Below, piece by piece: positions 12,501 to 25,000 of a stretch of 64,000 nt of DNA. Where the stretch lies: positions 81,136,751 through 81,200,750 of the forward strand of contig NC_087062.1 of assembly GCF_963678635.1 (NCBI RefSeq), written 5' to 3'. The stretch's first letter is position 1, and every line of letters starts with the position of its first letter. The position numbers and the translations under genes were made by a program. The notes beneath the pieces are model-generated. The model worked only from the letters and a program-made list of their open reading frames with translations. It was not told where the DNA came from and searched no databases. The stretch is from Symsagittifera roscoffensis. Taxonomy: Eukaryota > Xenacoelomorpha > Acoela > Convolutidae.

Positions 12501-15062
12501 CACACATATGGACACAGATTCAGACATTTTAGGGACACATATAGGGACACAGATTCAATATTCTGTTTGCGATGGGCATTAAAAATGATCAGTGGTTTTT
12601 ATGACCTCCTTTTTATACACAAATTGAATCTACCAGTAAAATAGAGTTCAAATCCAGTGATTTTACAGAATCTTCTCTGTTCGTGAACACCATTTACCAT
12701 ACTAACTGTCACTCCGGACCATTTATATTAAACTAAAAACTGCGAGAAGTTCGACCGGCAGTTTTGATTAAACTAGTATGGTCCCGCGAAGGTCCGGCAA
12801 AAATCTGGCGAGGGACCTTAATTACTACTCATTGCAGTGCAAAATGCAAGTAATATTATTTACTATTTATATAAAAATTAAATTCAAACAATTTTGGCCT
12901 AAAGTAGCTGTACTGTTTTTTCGGCCGATGTTTTCATCGGCAAGGTGGCTGCCGTTACCCTGGACAGAAGTGATTCCACCTAGATAGTATCAAAAAATTT
13001 GTATATAACCCTGTTTAGGCATTGTAAGAGATTATTGAGAGGTCGCGGGACTACTTTCGAAAAATTGTTTAGAAAAATCGAGTTGAAACAATTTATATAT
13101 ACAAGATCGCTCGCATCAGGGCAAAGCCCTGAATGTTCCGACTGTTTCTTAAGGTCTATGGAGCAGTAATAATATGAGAAAACTAAATGTAATGAATAAA
13201 AAAGATTTTTTTCTTTTTTGAGATTTTTTGCGAAAAAAACCCACACGCCCTTAAAGTACAAAGTAATAGATTTGTACTTTAATGAACTGGAGAAACCACC
13301 CAAGCCCAAATATTCCATTACTTTCGTTAAGAAAACGTTAACTGGAGAAAAATACCCTTTTTACGCTCACCATAAATCTAAAATAATGTCAGATGCAATG
13401 GTGACGTTTGTTGAACAAAAATGAGTTATAATTCGACTAAAATTTGGGAAACATTATTTTGAAAACTAATCAATTATGATCGAATGAAATGGATTTTATT
13501 GCTTCGAAAAAAGTAAAAATATAATCCATTTTTAATGGATTGTAATCAATAATTTTCTTGTACTTTCATATTTAGAGAGTCTGAGAATAAAAATTCAAAA
13601 TAATTGATTATGACTCATGAAACTTCAGTGCGGGCTGCGGTAGAAAGGGAAAAGACTCGCTACCAACATATAAAAAACTCCCTGAACGTCTGCTTTACAG
13701 TTGGTTAAACAATTTTGAATTTATAAATGAGTCAAATCTTATTCATAATGCTGAGAGTGTAACGCGAATTATTTAGGTGTGGCGAATTATCCCGCACAAC
13801 AAAATCGTTCCAAATTGAATTGAGGCTAGCTATTTGGTCTTTTTAATTTGGTGCGACTCAAAGTTTCACCGTTTGATATCGTCCAAAAATTAAAGGTTTT
13901 CAATATTTTTTTCCCAAAAACTATTCGATATTAATTAGGGAACAGTCGGAAAATTTTTACAAAGCATTCAATTTCATTGCGTAAAGAAAGGAATTTTTCG
14001 TCAATCAATTTTAATTTTGAAGTAGATTCAGTTCGAATTTGCGTAAATATGCGGCAAAATTTGTTGAGTTAGCCAAAAAAAAAGAGATAAAGCCAAGAAA
14101 ATAGGAAATTAGCGATGCATACAGCGAAAAAAGTATCAACCGCCTGCTCAACAGAATACTGTAATTTGAACCTATCTGGGGAAATATTTTGCTTTTTGCG
14201 AAAATTTAACTTAATTCAGTTATTGGAAAATAAACTTTTTTGGACCGTTCCTATATAAAACGGAGACTTGTTGCTAAACTCTTTGTCTGAGTGCCTGAAA
14301 TTTTTTTTTGATTTTTGCATTGATCACATAACCATGCACAATTTAGCGCTTTTGAAACTGTTTGCAATTTTTGCGTGCAACAAATATCGAACTGGAAGCG
14401 TTGATTTTCTTTTTAAAATACTAATTTTTAGTACGTCAAATTCTTCAGGAAAAATTCACCTCTAATCCACTGACTGAATTTTGATTTTTTTTCGGAAAGC
14501 AATGTGAAATAAATTTGTCATTAATTTGGAAAAAAAGAGTAGAAAACTGCTTTGTAGCAGTTTCGAAGTTCAGTTTTTTGTTTTGTTGCAAGGTCTGAGT
14601 CATGTTCAAAGCCTCGATAAACATGATAAAATGAAGTCTTGACATGTCTCGCTAGCCTCGCTTTCGTCTCAACAGGAACATATAACAAATTTTGTCTCAA
14701 ATTGAAAAGTTAACGCATTTTTGTCTCGACAGGAAGAATTAACGCAAAATATTCTCGACCAATGTAAGTCGTTCAACCGTTCTCTGGTCCATCGAATTAT
14801 TGATTATCGAAACTGTTTTGCGCTTATCTTTGTTCATTCAACATTAAAAAGTTAATTTTATTGAATTGATTTAATTTTTTAGATGTTAATCATCTGAACG
14901 AGTATTTTAATAGCTAACTATTTGTCGTTTTGCCCGAGGAATAAAATGCTACTCCCAATCTATTCACAAGATCCAACAAAATGGAAAACTTACCCACGTT
15001 AAACCGTTTACGTTTTGTTCTAACTTTCAAAGAAGCTATTTTTTCACAAGCAAATTTTGAAG
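6512..15062. other. Gene-free, repeat-rich intergenic region
   Basis: I find no ORF with protein-like composition or a known motif in this 8.5 kb. The longest open frames are AT-rich chance ORFs. It holds a long imperfect inverted repeat (about 7980-10120), a pair of similar 80-base blocks (9195-9270 and 10830-10910), a copy of the AGGGCAAAGCCCTGA dispersed repeat near 13110, and many poly(A)/poly(T) runs. Confidence 0.6.
7980..10120. repeat. Large imperfect inverted repeat
   Basis: The left arm (about 7980-8770) reads, in reverse complement, along the right arm (about 9345-10120) with frequent small differences. Landmarks shared in opposite orientation include the CGACAACAGGTTT block (8148-8160 and 9954-9966), the ACGAAACAAATTCGTA block near 8280 and 9820, and TATCGATGGTGATC near 8725 and 9380. 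About 575 bp separate the arms. No transposase ORF is present, so this is either a fold-back element or an old inverted duplication. Confidence 0.65.
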
Positions 15063-16117
15063 GAGCCCCTGAAAGGCGAAATAAATAACTCGCCTGCTTG
15101 AGAGATGGCGTCGACAATTTAATTCCTAATTTAATTGAGGCATGCTATTTGGTCCATTTAATACCTTATATGCAAAACGTATCATTTTTACTATAAATTG
15201 CGTGTAGGGGGATAATTTTCAAAAAATCTCAAAAAACTATTTAAGATTTTTTATGATTTATTTTGAAACTTTCATCATTTTTAAAGCAAACACTTTTCTA
15301 TAGATTTGAAAAGCAGACTGGACATTTAGGGATTCGCCTTGATACGATCAGTCTTTTTTTAATCAAGAATCAGAATCATTGTTCCGATCATTTGAAAAAT
15401 TTGGAAGAACTTTGTATTCGGGTGTCTTAGTTATTTCCGCACAAAATCAGGTGCCACAAATAGTCATCGGAATGGGCCGATTGACATAATATATCAAAAC
15501 CTTTTCAGTTATGATTCGAACGACAAAAAAATTGTTAAAAAAATTTGTGTCGAGAAAAAACAAGAAGTCTGCAAAAATTTTTCTAATTTTTGAATTTTTT
15601 AACGAGTTATTTGTTTTTCTAGTTATTTATCTACAAAAACTGTTTTCCAATGGGCCTATTTTACTAAGACTGTCGAATAAGCCTAAGCTTTATTTTTTTC
15701 GTCTAGATGTTTATCAGACAGCGCTGAAAAAATACTATTTTTGATTTTTTTTAAGAATATCGTAGGATCATTTTGTGCTTAAATCGTAGGAACATTTTGA
15801 AATATCGGCATTAAGAAAGGGTTAAGTTTTCGGGTATTTATTCCTTGAAGGACTAAATAACGTGGGGATAAAAATATGGGGAGAAATTTGTCTTGATTAC
15901 TCAGCAGCCTTTAGAACCACAAAAACTTGATAGCATGAACTCTCAGATATTAAATAAAAACAGTTTAACTTGTTTTCATGTTTTCTATTCAAAATACTTG
16001 GATGACAGCTGATTCACTTACTGATATAAATTGAACTATCACATAGAATTGTTGCGTTAAAATTATATACAGTTGTAGAATGGTATAACATCAAATTTAA
16101 ATTCAGTTGAATTACTG

Positions 16118-16417
16118 CAGGTGCGGATCTAGGATTTCGAAGGAACGAATTTGCAAATAAAATCAATCATCTTGTCGAGCTTTTTCTAGATCAAACAAAT
16201 TTATGTTTCGAGCTATTTTAAAACAACATTCAGACGATTTTTAGCTAAAACGTTCTGCCCTTCTAGCAAAATGTCAAAAATGATGTTTTCAGGCAGTTTT
16301 GGGAAAGTTTTGGCCAAAAAATTGCGCTTTTTGGAGCACGCTGCACCCTCAAAATTTATTTTATTGCGGCCGCTCGCGCAAAATAGTACCAAAAAAGTAC
16401 TCCTAAATCCGCTACTG
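16118..16417. mobile_element. MITE-like insertion in 3' flank (distal copy)
   Basis: A 300 bp block has imperfect terminal inverted repeats: CAGGTGCGGATCTAGG at one end and CCTAAATCCGCTACTG at the other. There is no coding content. Such CAG...CTG ends on a short non-coding block suggest a non-autonomous DNA transposon, possibly hAT-like, but the target duplication is not clear. It was copied by the tandem duplication. On the gene strand it supplies an AATAAA (reverse complement at 16360-16365) downstream of exon 10. Confidence 0.5.
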
Positions 16418-16471
16418 TACTACTGCTCTCTTTTAAATTAAACAGAGTTTAGAATTTCTTATTGGCAGGAG

Positions 16472-16644
16472 TCACTCGTTGTCGGCACTTGAGGTTTCGA
16501 GGGTGTTTTGATCTGAGAAGTGTTCGTATTGCAGACCAAACAGATGTTCAATTTGTTCCAGAGGAGTGTTTTTCGTCTCCGGCATGAAATAGAAGAAAAA
16601 CAGGACCGACAGAAGGGCAAAGACGCTGTAGCATGCAAATGTAC
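16472..16644 (-). CDS. SLC2A13: Duplicate terminal exon 10' of SLC2A13-like gene
   Basis: This is a second copy of the last coding exon, with the same acceptor (TTTTAG before 16644), reading frame, PETK motif and stop (TGA at 16472-16474). It encodes the same residues as the exon at 18849-19021. If spliced from exon 9 it would give the same protein with a different 3' end. Whether it is used cannot be told from sequence; the proximal copy is nearer and would normally be preferred. Confidence 0.6.
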
Positions 16645-18494
16645 CTAAAACGAAACAAACGCTAATGACAAGAAAAACAGTTAGGATAAAAGAAACGTAG
16701 AACACTCCTAATAGATTTTCGAAAGATTTTGTAGATCAACCTTTTTTGCGGCTGAGCAAATTGATTTTCGAGCTACCCTAAAGCACTATGAAAAACCAAT
16801 TTTGCCAAATTTTCAGCTCCGCAAGCGCAATTTGAAAAAAAACAATCCAAAAATGCCGTTTAGTTCCGCCGCTAGCCCTCAAAAGTAAAATTATATTGGC
16901 GCCAACGGCGTCTTCAGAAAATTTTAGGGTCGGTCGGCCAAAAATGGATGTCGTAAGACAAAAATCCTTAAGGTCGAACTAATCGATGAAACAACGAAAG
17001 TAAGTCCAAACTAATCAATGCGCTTCATATTTGCTTGGCAGTTGATATTTAAGAGCAATTGGATACTAATTATACAGCTAATAAGGGGTCTTTTCTGTTA
17101 TAAGGCTAAAAAACTTGTTTTTTAGTCATTTTGAAATTTGAATTATAAGGTTTGAATCTGATTGACTGAAACTACTTCCGGCGAAAGAGAAACTTGATTT
17201 TCAATAGGAACATAAATTAAATTGACAGTTTGATAACTTTGGACCGTATAACAAAAAATATTTATAACAAAATATTATAAAAAACAACAGAAAAGAGCAA
17301 AATTATGATAGTTTGAAAGATGGATCCGGCGATTTAAAAGAAAAATTTAAAAACAAGTAACAAATGATCACCCTGTTTTGTTTCTTCAAGGAGCCAACTA
17401 AATTTTAGCAACTCAAATATCATACTTATTGAAAAGAGCCCCTGAGAGGCGAAATAAATAACTCGCCTGCTTGAGAGATGGCGTCGACAATTTAATTCCT
17501 AATTTAATTGAGGCATGCTATTTGGTCCATTTAATACCTTATATGCAAAACGTATCATTTTTACTATAAATTGCGTGTAGGGGGATAATTTTCAAAAAAT
17601 CTCAAAAAACTATTTAAGATTTTTTATGATTTATTTTGAAACTTTCATCATTTTTAAAGCAAACACTTTTCTATAGATTTGAAAAGCAGACTGGACATTT
17701 AGGGATTCGCCTTGATACGATCAGTCTTCTTTTTATCTACCGAAATCAGAATCATTGTTCCGATCATTTGAAAAATATGGAAGAACTTTGTATTCGGGTG
17801 TCTTAGTTATTTCCGCACAAAATCAAGTGCCACAAATAGTCATCGAAATGGGCGGATTGCCATATTATATCAAAACCTTTTCAGTTATGATTCAAACGAC
17901 AAAAAAACTTTTAAAAAAATTTGTGTCGAGAAAAAACAAGAAGTCGGCAAAAATTTTTCTAATTTTTGAATTTTTTAACGAGTTAATTGTTTTTCTAGTT
18001 ATTTATCTACAAAAACTGTTTTCCAATGGGCCTATTTTACTAAGACTGTCGAATAAGCCTAACCTTTATTTTTTTCGTCCAGATGTTTATCAGACAGCGC
18101 TGAAAAAATACTATTTTTGATTTTTTTAAAGAATATCGTAGGATCATTTTGTGCTTAAATCGTAGGAACATTTTGAAATATCGGCATTAAGAAAGGGTTA
18201 AGTTTTCGGGTATTTATTCCTTGAAAGACTAAATAACGAGGGGATAAAAATATGGGGAAAAATTTGTCTTGATTACTCAGCAGCCTTTAGAACCACAAAA
18301 ACTTGATAGCATGAACTCTCAGATATTAAATAAAAACAGTTTAACTTGTTTTCATGTTTTCTATTCAAAATACTTGGATGACAGCTGAATCACTTACTGA
18401 TATAAATTGAGCTATCACATAGAATTGTTGCCGTTAAAATTATATACAGTTGTAGAATGGTATAACATCAAATTTAAATTCAGTTGAATTACTG

Positions 18495-18794
18495 CAGGTG
18501 CGGATCTAGGATTTCGAAGGAACGAATTTGCAAATAAAATCAATCATCTTGTCGAGCATTTTCTAGATCAAACAAATTGATTTTTCGAGCTATCTTAAAA
18601 CACCATTCAGACGATTTTGAGCTAAAATGTTCTGCCCTTCTAGCAAAATGTCAAAAATGATGTTTTCAGGCAGTTTTGGGAAAGTTTTGGCCAAAAAATT
18701 GCGCTTTTTGGAGCACGCTGCACCCTCAAAATACATTTTATTGCGGCTGCTGTCGCAAAATAGTACCAAAAAAGTACTCCTAAATCCGCTACTG
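18495..18794. mobile_element. MITE-like insertion in 3' UTR (proximal copy)
   Basis: This is the duplicated counterpart of the block at 16118-16417, with the same imperfect inverted ends. In gene orientation it lies just after the stop codon of exon 10, and AATAAA (reverse complement at 18737-18742) lies inside it, about 110 bases after the stop. The 3' end of the transcript is therefore probably formed within transposon sequence. Confidence 0.5.
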
Positions 18795-18848
18795 TACTAC
18801 TGCTCTCTTTTAAATTAAACAGAGTTTAGAATTTCTTATTGGCAGGAG

Positions 18849-19021
18849 TCACTCGTTGTCGGCACTTGAGGTTTCGAGGGTGTTTTGATCTGAGAAGTGT
18901 TCGTATTGCAGACCAAACAGATGTTCAATTTGTTCCAGAGGAGTGTTTTTCGTCTCCGGCATGAAATAGAAGAAAAACAGGACCGACAGAAGGGCAAAGA
19001 CGCTGTAGCATGCAAATGTAC
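18849..19021 (-). CDS. SLC2A13: SLC2A13-like exon 10 (terminal)
   Basis: Residues 522-578: the final helix, the PETK motif and a short acidic tail. The acceptor is TTTTAG before 19021 and the TGA stop is at 18849-18851. An identical coding copy lies 2.38 kb downstream. Confidence 0.88.
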
Positions 19022-22000
19022 CTAAAACGAAACAAACGCTAATGACAAGAAAAACAGTTAGGATAAAAGAAACGTAGAACACTCCTAATAGATTTTCAAA
19101 AGATTTTGTAGATCAACCTTTTTTGCGGCTGAGCAAATTGATTTTCGAGCTACCCTAAAGCACTATGAAAAACCAATTTTGCCAAATTTTCAGCTCCGCA
19201 AGCGCAATTTGAAAAAAAAAAAAACAATCCAAAAACGCCGTTTAGTTCCGCCGCTACCCCTCAAAAGTTAAATTATATTGGCGCCAACGGCGTCTTCAGA
19301 AAATTTTAGGGTCGGTCGGCCGAAAATGGATGTCGTAAAACAAAAATCCCTAAGGTCGAACTAATCGATGAAACAACGAAAATAAGTCCAAATAAATCAA
19401 TGCGCTTCATATTTGCTTGGCAGTTGATATTTAAGAGCAATTGGATAATAATTATACAGTTAATAAGGGGTCTTTTCTGTTATAAGGCTGAAAAACTTGT
19501 TTTTTAGTCATTTTGCAAATTGAATCATAAGGTTTGAATCTGATTGGCTGAAACTACTTCCGGCGAAAGAGAAACTTGATTTTCAATAGGAACATAAATT
19601 AAATTGACAGTTTGATATCTTTGGGCCGTATAACAAAAAATATTTATAACAAAATATTATAAAAAACAACAGACAACAGCAAAATTATGATAGTTTGAAA
19701 GATGGATCCCGCGATTTCAAAGAAAAATTTAAAAATAAGTATACAAATGATCACCCCTGTTTTGTTCTTCAAGGAGCCAACTAAATTTTAGGAACTCAAA
19801 TATCATACTTATTGACAAGAGCCCCTGAAAGGCGAAATAAATAACTCGCCTGCTTGAGAGATGGCGTCGACTAGGGAAAGAAAAGAGACGGAAATAAGGA
19901 GGTTGAAGGTCCAGTTGGTTGTCGTGGCCAATGAAACTGCTGTAGATCTGGCCCACTGAGGGTAGATCTCGGAGTTGTACAGCCACGGAACGGGACCATA
20001 ACCTGAAAAAAATTCAAATCATTTAAAGCCATAGAACCCAAATACAGAGTCAGGGTCACGCTTTAATGAGTTTCAGGGTTGGTGTATGATCCTTGTGAGG
20101 AGTTAAATACTGTACATGTATCTCTTTATCTCTCTTGAAGCAACTTCAACTTGCAATATGGTCTGATTCCCCGTGAACTATTATTAATAAATTTTATGTC
20201 CGAATTTCAAATCCCAGATTTTCTCGCATCGTCGGCAATTTGGCAAGAAAAGAGACGAAATTGTTGAATAATTAAACCAAAAAAATCCATCTGCGAGATA
20301 ACTGATGTGCTTATCAATTGCACAAAAATTGGATATTGTTGCTCACCTAGTTCTGACACTAAAACCTTCCGTTAAAATTGTACATTTAATTGCACAAGAT
20401 TAAGTTTTTTACTTACCCACTGCAAAGAAAAGAAGATATGCGATGAGTGATATGATTATTAGAGGCGCTAGTTTGGAGGGACATGCGTCAGTTGAGAAGG
20501 TCAAGCCAGAGGTCGAATTCTCCGAGGTCATGTGGTTTTTGTCACACCTGCCGTAGGTGGAGAAGTAGTCGGGGTACTCGGAGGTTTCGTCGTCAATCTC
20601 GATGCAAGATCCCATTTTTACAAGAGTGTCAGAGGAGCCGCCGTCAAGGTAACACACTCCACACGCAGAGTCCAAAGCACAGTTGTTGCAGTTTCTACAC
20701 AAAGATGAATTATTTGGATCAAAACGTTTAAAATATGATAATGAAAGAAAACACAATTTTCATAAATTAGGTTAACACCTCAACAAGCAACGCAGCTTTA
20801 ACAGTTTGGCGATAAAAACTTTTAATCATTATGTTCTAATCAAATAGAAGAACCCTGTAGTGTCTAATCAACAATAAAGCCCTTTTTGCCATAGTTTGTT
20901 ATTTTTACTTAACTGATGGCTCTGAATCCAGACAAACTTGAAAAATCACTCTTATACTAATTTTTGTTCTGATTCCGATTTTTTAAATTTGTAAACGAAG
21001 CAGCCGCGAAAGAAGCGGATTCAAGTCTAACAAAGATGAAACATGAAAATTGACTCACAATATAGTTGCACAGCTGTCGCTCTCTTGTTCCAAGCTCTTC
21101 TCTGTGAAGTTGAGTTGAGGCGCATTTCGAGATATGAGGGCAAAGGAGATGACCAACATCACAAGTCCCACAAATGTACCTGTAAGTAAATTAAAAATCA
21201 GATCAGCGCTCAGGAACATCATCATTATATTTAAACCACAAAGGAAAATGTTTTTTTTTCAGCAAAAAAGAGAGTTTTACGAGCACTTAACGGCAAATCT
21301 GCGCAGCTCAAGCTGACCAGCACATATGATGTCCATCTCAATGTGCATTCATGATCTTGAGACGAAGAGGCATTTAAAAAGTTGTTGTGAAGTTTCAAAA
21401 AAGGTATAAAATGAACATTAGTATCGACATACAAGCTGCACAGTTTATGATAAGTTTTTGAGTCATTGTTAGGTGCTTTTTTTAAGTTCATTTTCCGTGC
21501 CACGAAAAGTTGCTCCCATTCCAGGCAACTTGCAAGGTGGCCAACGAGCCTCAAACCATAAACAGTCGGGTGAAAAGTGCAAGCAAGGTCACTACATTCT
21601 GAATTTACAAAAGTGTCTACAAATTGAATTATGACGTAGGCAGATAGCATCCAAGTTTGGATGATTCGCACTTGAATTACACTCTTTTAGTTGCCCCACT
21701 TTGGTTCAAAAGTCGCTTTTTCAAGCTCTTTGTATAAAAAGTTCATTCAAATCATGAACAGATAGAGCTGAGTTACCGGTGGCACTGATGAAAAGCAGTT
21801 TCCTTCTGCCGAGGGAGTCCACTAGAAAGAGAGAGATTGTCCCTACTAGTCCATATATGGCAGTGATGAGGGCGGCGTAGAATAAAGCATGCTGTTTGTC
21901 AGGCACCCCCGCCATCTCCACAATAGATGCACAGTAGTACCTGAACATCGAACACACATCACGCGTACACACAGCTCGAACGAGTGTAAATAAACCAATA

Positions 22001-25000
22001 CTGTCTTTTCTCTAATACGGCCCAAAAGATACCAAAACGTCAAAAAACTGTACTGATTGAAATAAAACTAGCGGTCCCACTGCAGCTAAAGCTGCTTCTG
22101 AAAAATTCGAAAGTATATATTTACACAAGAGGCGATACAAAGCAAACACAAAAAAACGAATAGAAAAAATGAAAACACAAAAAATATCTAGCTCTATCAA
22201 AAAGCAAATTTTCGTATGTCTCGATAGAAGTTCATTCTAGGCAAACATGCAAGACATCTGAAAAATAAATTAGCAACGAAACAAAGCTTACGAAGAGGAA
22301 ACCAAGCCGACAATCTTCGAGCTGACGCAAGTTGAGCCGAAAAAAAGTTGATCAAAACATTTTAGGTTTCAAGTCCCACCAGAAAGTACAATGAACAATA
22401 CTCGGACTTGCAACTACAATGAAACTTGCTTTCACCACAAAAAATGCGTGATGTGGCAACTAAGCCGACAATCTTTGAGCAGACGCCAGTTGAGCCTAGA
22501 AAAAAAACATAAAAAGTCAAGTGTCCCCCTGAAACTACAATGAACAACATTTGCACTTGCAACTACAGTGATAGCTTCTCACGGCACAAGCAAAATCCGT
22601 GATGTGGCAACTAGGCCGAAAAAACCTGAGCAGACAAACGAAAATCCGACAATTCGATTTTTATCGGAACAAAATACAATTGCATACTGAAAAAAGAAGG
22701 CCCAACCGGAATTAAAACGCCAGACCTTACGGTGCAAAAGCGATGGCGTTACGTCTAGACAAATGGAAATGCACCTGAAAATTGTGAAGATTCAATAATA
22801 ATTCAAGGCGAAAGTTTGTGAGAAAAGTTCTTTAAGGGAAAAAAGCCTAGTTCTCGATTAAAAGACACTTAGTGTTAAAACAAAAAAAATGATCATCGGA
22901 AAAACTCATCATCGGAGGTTTGTAGCAGCAGCATATCGGTAAAAAAATGCTGCAAACTGAAATCAAGACATTGAATGGTTTTCAATTGCAAAAATTATGT
23001 TTGAAAACCAATTATTGATATATCGGGGATTGAAAAAAGATATTCAATCAAGCAATTACAGTTTTAAGGCACATTATTAGTAAAATCTCGTACAAAAACT
23101 CAACATTTCGCAAATTACATGTATCATATTTTCTAATGCTTATTAGGCATCTACCCTGAAAATTATAGAAACGAAAAGAAAGTTCAGCATAACTTGAAAA
23201 AAGAAAAACATTTCAAGTAATTACTTTTATAGAAAATTCTTGTTCAAATTGGTTTTTTCATTTCACTAGACCGTACGCATATCATTTGCTGCTATCAATT
23301 CTTTAGTCAGGCGAACCTAATTGAGATTCATTTGATTTTATTTTTCATCAAACAGAAAAATTGTCATATCTCGTCAGCTAAAAGATTTCTTCTATCAGAT
23401 TTTGAGGAAAAATATATAGCGCCTGAGAGTACTCTTTCAGCATCCCACCATATCGTCCAAACTTTCAAATTTATTTTTTTCGAACATGAACTAAATGTTT
23501 AGATAAAATCACAAAAAATGGCATATCCTATAAACTAGAAAGTTTTGAGCAGTCAGAACTTCAAACCGCACCCAGTCATAGTTGCTAATGATGCTAAATA
23601 ATGTATAGTTATAGATTGCGATATAAACCGAAAAATCTTTAAAAAAAATTAAACTAAGCAAGGGTAACCATGTCAATTTATTGTATGATAAAACATGCAA
23701 TTTTCTTCGTTTCAAAAAAACTTCATTGTGTAGACGTAGCTTCAGCGTGCAAGTTGTTTAATATGAGGAAAAAAGTTTTTAAGCAAGCCGAAATAAGATA
23801 TAGCTTAAACGTGCTAAATTTTGTTAGTTAAACATGCAAAACACTACGTTGAAAAGGATTAATTATAAGAAGTAAGCGACCGAAGCAGTAAAATACATAA
23901 TAGATAGATAGATAGTTAGATAGATACATAAATAGATAGTGAGATGGATAGATAGATAGATAGATAGATAGATAGAAAAAGAGATAGATAGAAATATAAC
24001 AGTTTTAATTGGAACTAGTTAGCTTCAACCAATCAAATTTTAGCTTTACTCGATTTTAAAAATTCCGAAAAAGTATATTGAGGCCGTTTATCAGAAAAGC
24101 ACATAATTTGATATTTTGCAGAAAATGTAAAATGGTAAGTTTTGACTAAATGGTAAAAAGTGAAGCAAGTGAACACCTTAAAGCTTATACTTGAATGTTT
24201 TGAGAGTTCACAGCATACAAAGATACTAACATGACGGTGTTGATTCCCACTATCTGCTGGAACATTTGCATAGAACATCCAACAAACAGCGCCCTTCGCA
24301 CATGTTTCACTCTCACAATAGCCCCGAAGGTCTCAAAAATTCCTGAAACAGCAGCAAGTTCAGGGAAAACGGTTTAAGGGCACAAAAACACGTGAAAATA
24401 ATTTGCTTTATTCAGCAGTGATATGCAATCATTTAAATATTTGGCAATAAGCCAAGGCCCATTGTAACTTTAATGCCTAGATACATCAATTATCTGAACA
24501 GAACTACAGTGAGGAAGTCGTAAACAAGATAATTCCGAGAATTAGAGGCAAACTTTTGAGATACATAAAAGGAGGTCAGGCGTTCGATTAGAGATCATCA
24601 GATCGTGTCTTCGATCTTCTGCCATGTCAATAATAGTGCGCGAGGACAAGCTGTAACTTGACGTCTAGCTTCAGGTCTACCACAGCATGATGACTTTGTA
24701 TGGGAGGAAAAAAGCCAAAAATTTTAAACGCAAAATGCATTGAAAAAATTACATAAGCCCTTGCTTTCGATTTATCATCTTGAAGATCAAACACAAAACA
24801 TAGCCAATCTAAGATTGGAAAAAAGTAATGAACGCAAGTAAACATAAAAAACACTGACTTTCTTGAAAAATCTCAACTTTCGAATTTCAAAGAAAAAAAT
24901 AGATGCCCTTTAAGCTCTTTGAATTTCTAGACAATTTATGATTGTCGCTTTTTTGACAACATGAACCCATCTAGAGATAAAAAGATAAATAAGTAAAGTT

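Larger units (their letters stand above)
15063..19871. repeat. Tandem duplication, 2.38 kb unit, two copies plus a fragment
   Basis: Two nearly identical units, 15116-17488 and 17489-19871, lie head to tail, with a third fragment of about 53 bp at 15063-15115. All end with the same GAGAGATGGCGTCGAC block, at 15115, 17488 and 19871. Each unit runs from inside exon 9 of the minus-strand SLC2A13-like gene through intron 9, exon 10 and the 3' flank. Copies differ by scattered substitutions and small indels, so the event is recent. Only the copy next to the complete exon 9 (19850-20002) keeps that whole exon; the others keep just the last codons and the donor site. Confidence 0.9.

Noticed and set aside
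17755..18120. 121-codon ORF in the tandem repeat, with a shorter form at 15511-15744
   Set aside because: It lies downstream of exon 10 on the opposite strand, has low-complexity Phe/Lys/Leu content, and its frame is not preserved in full between the two copies.
20483..20731. Arg-rich 82-codon ORF on the plus strand
   Set aside because: It is the antisense shadow of SLC2A13 exon 8, and its composition follows from the Cys/Ser/Asp codons on the other strand.
22280..22640. CRISPR-like array
   Set aside because: Units of about 155 bp without short conserved repeats or unique spacers, in animal intron sequence; it is a minisatellite.
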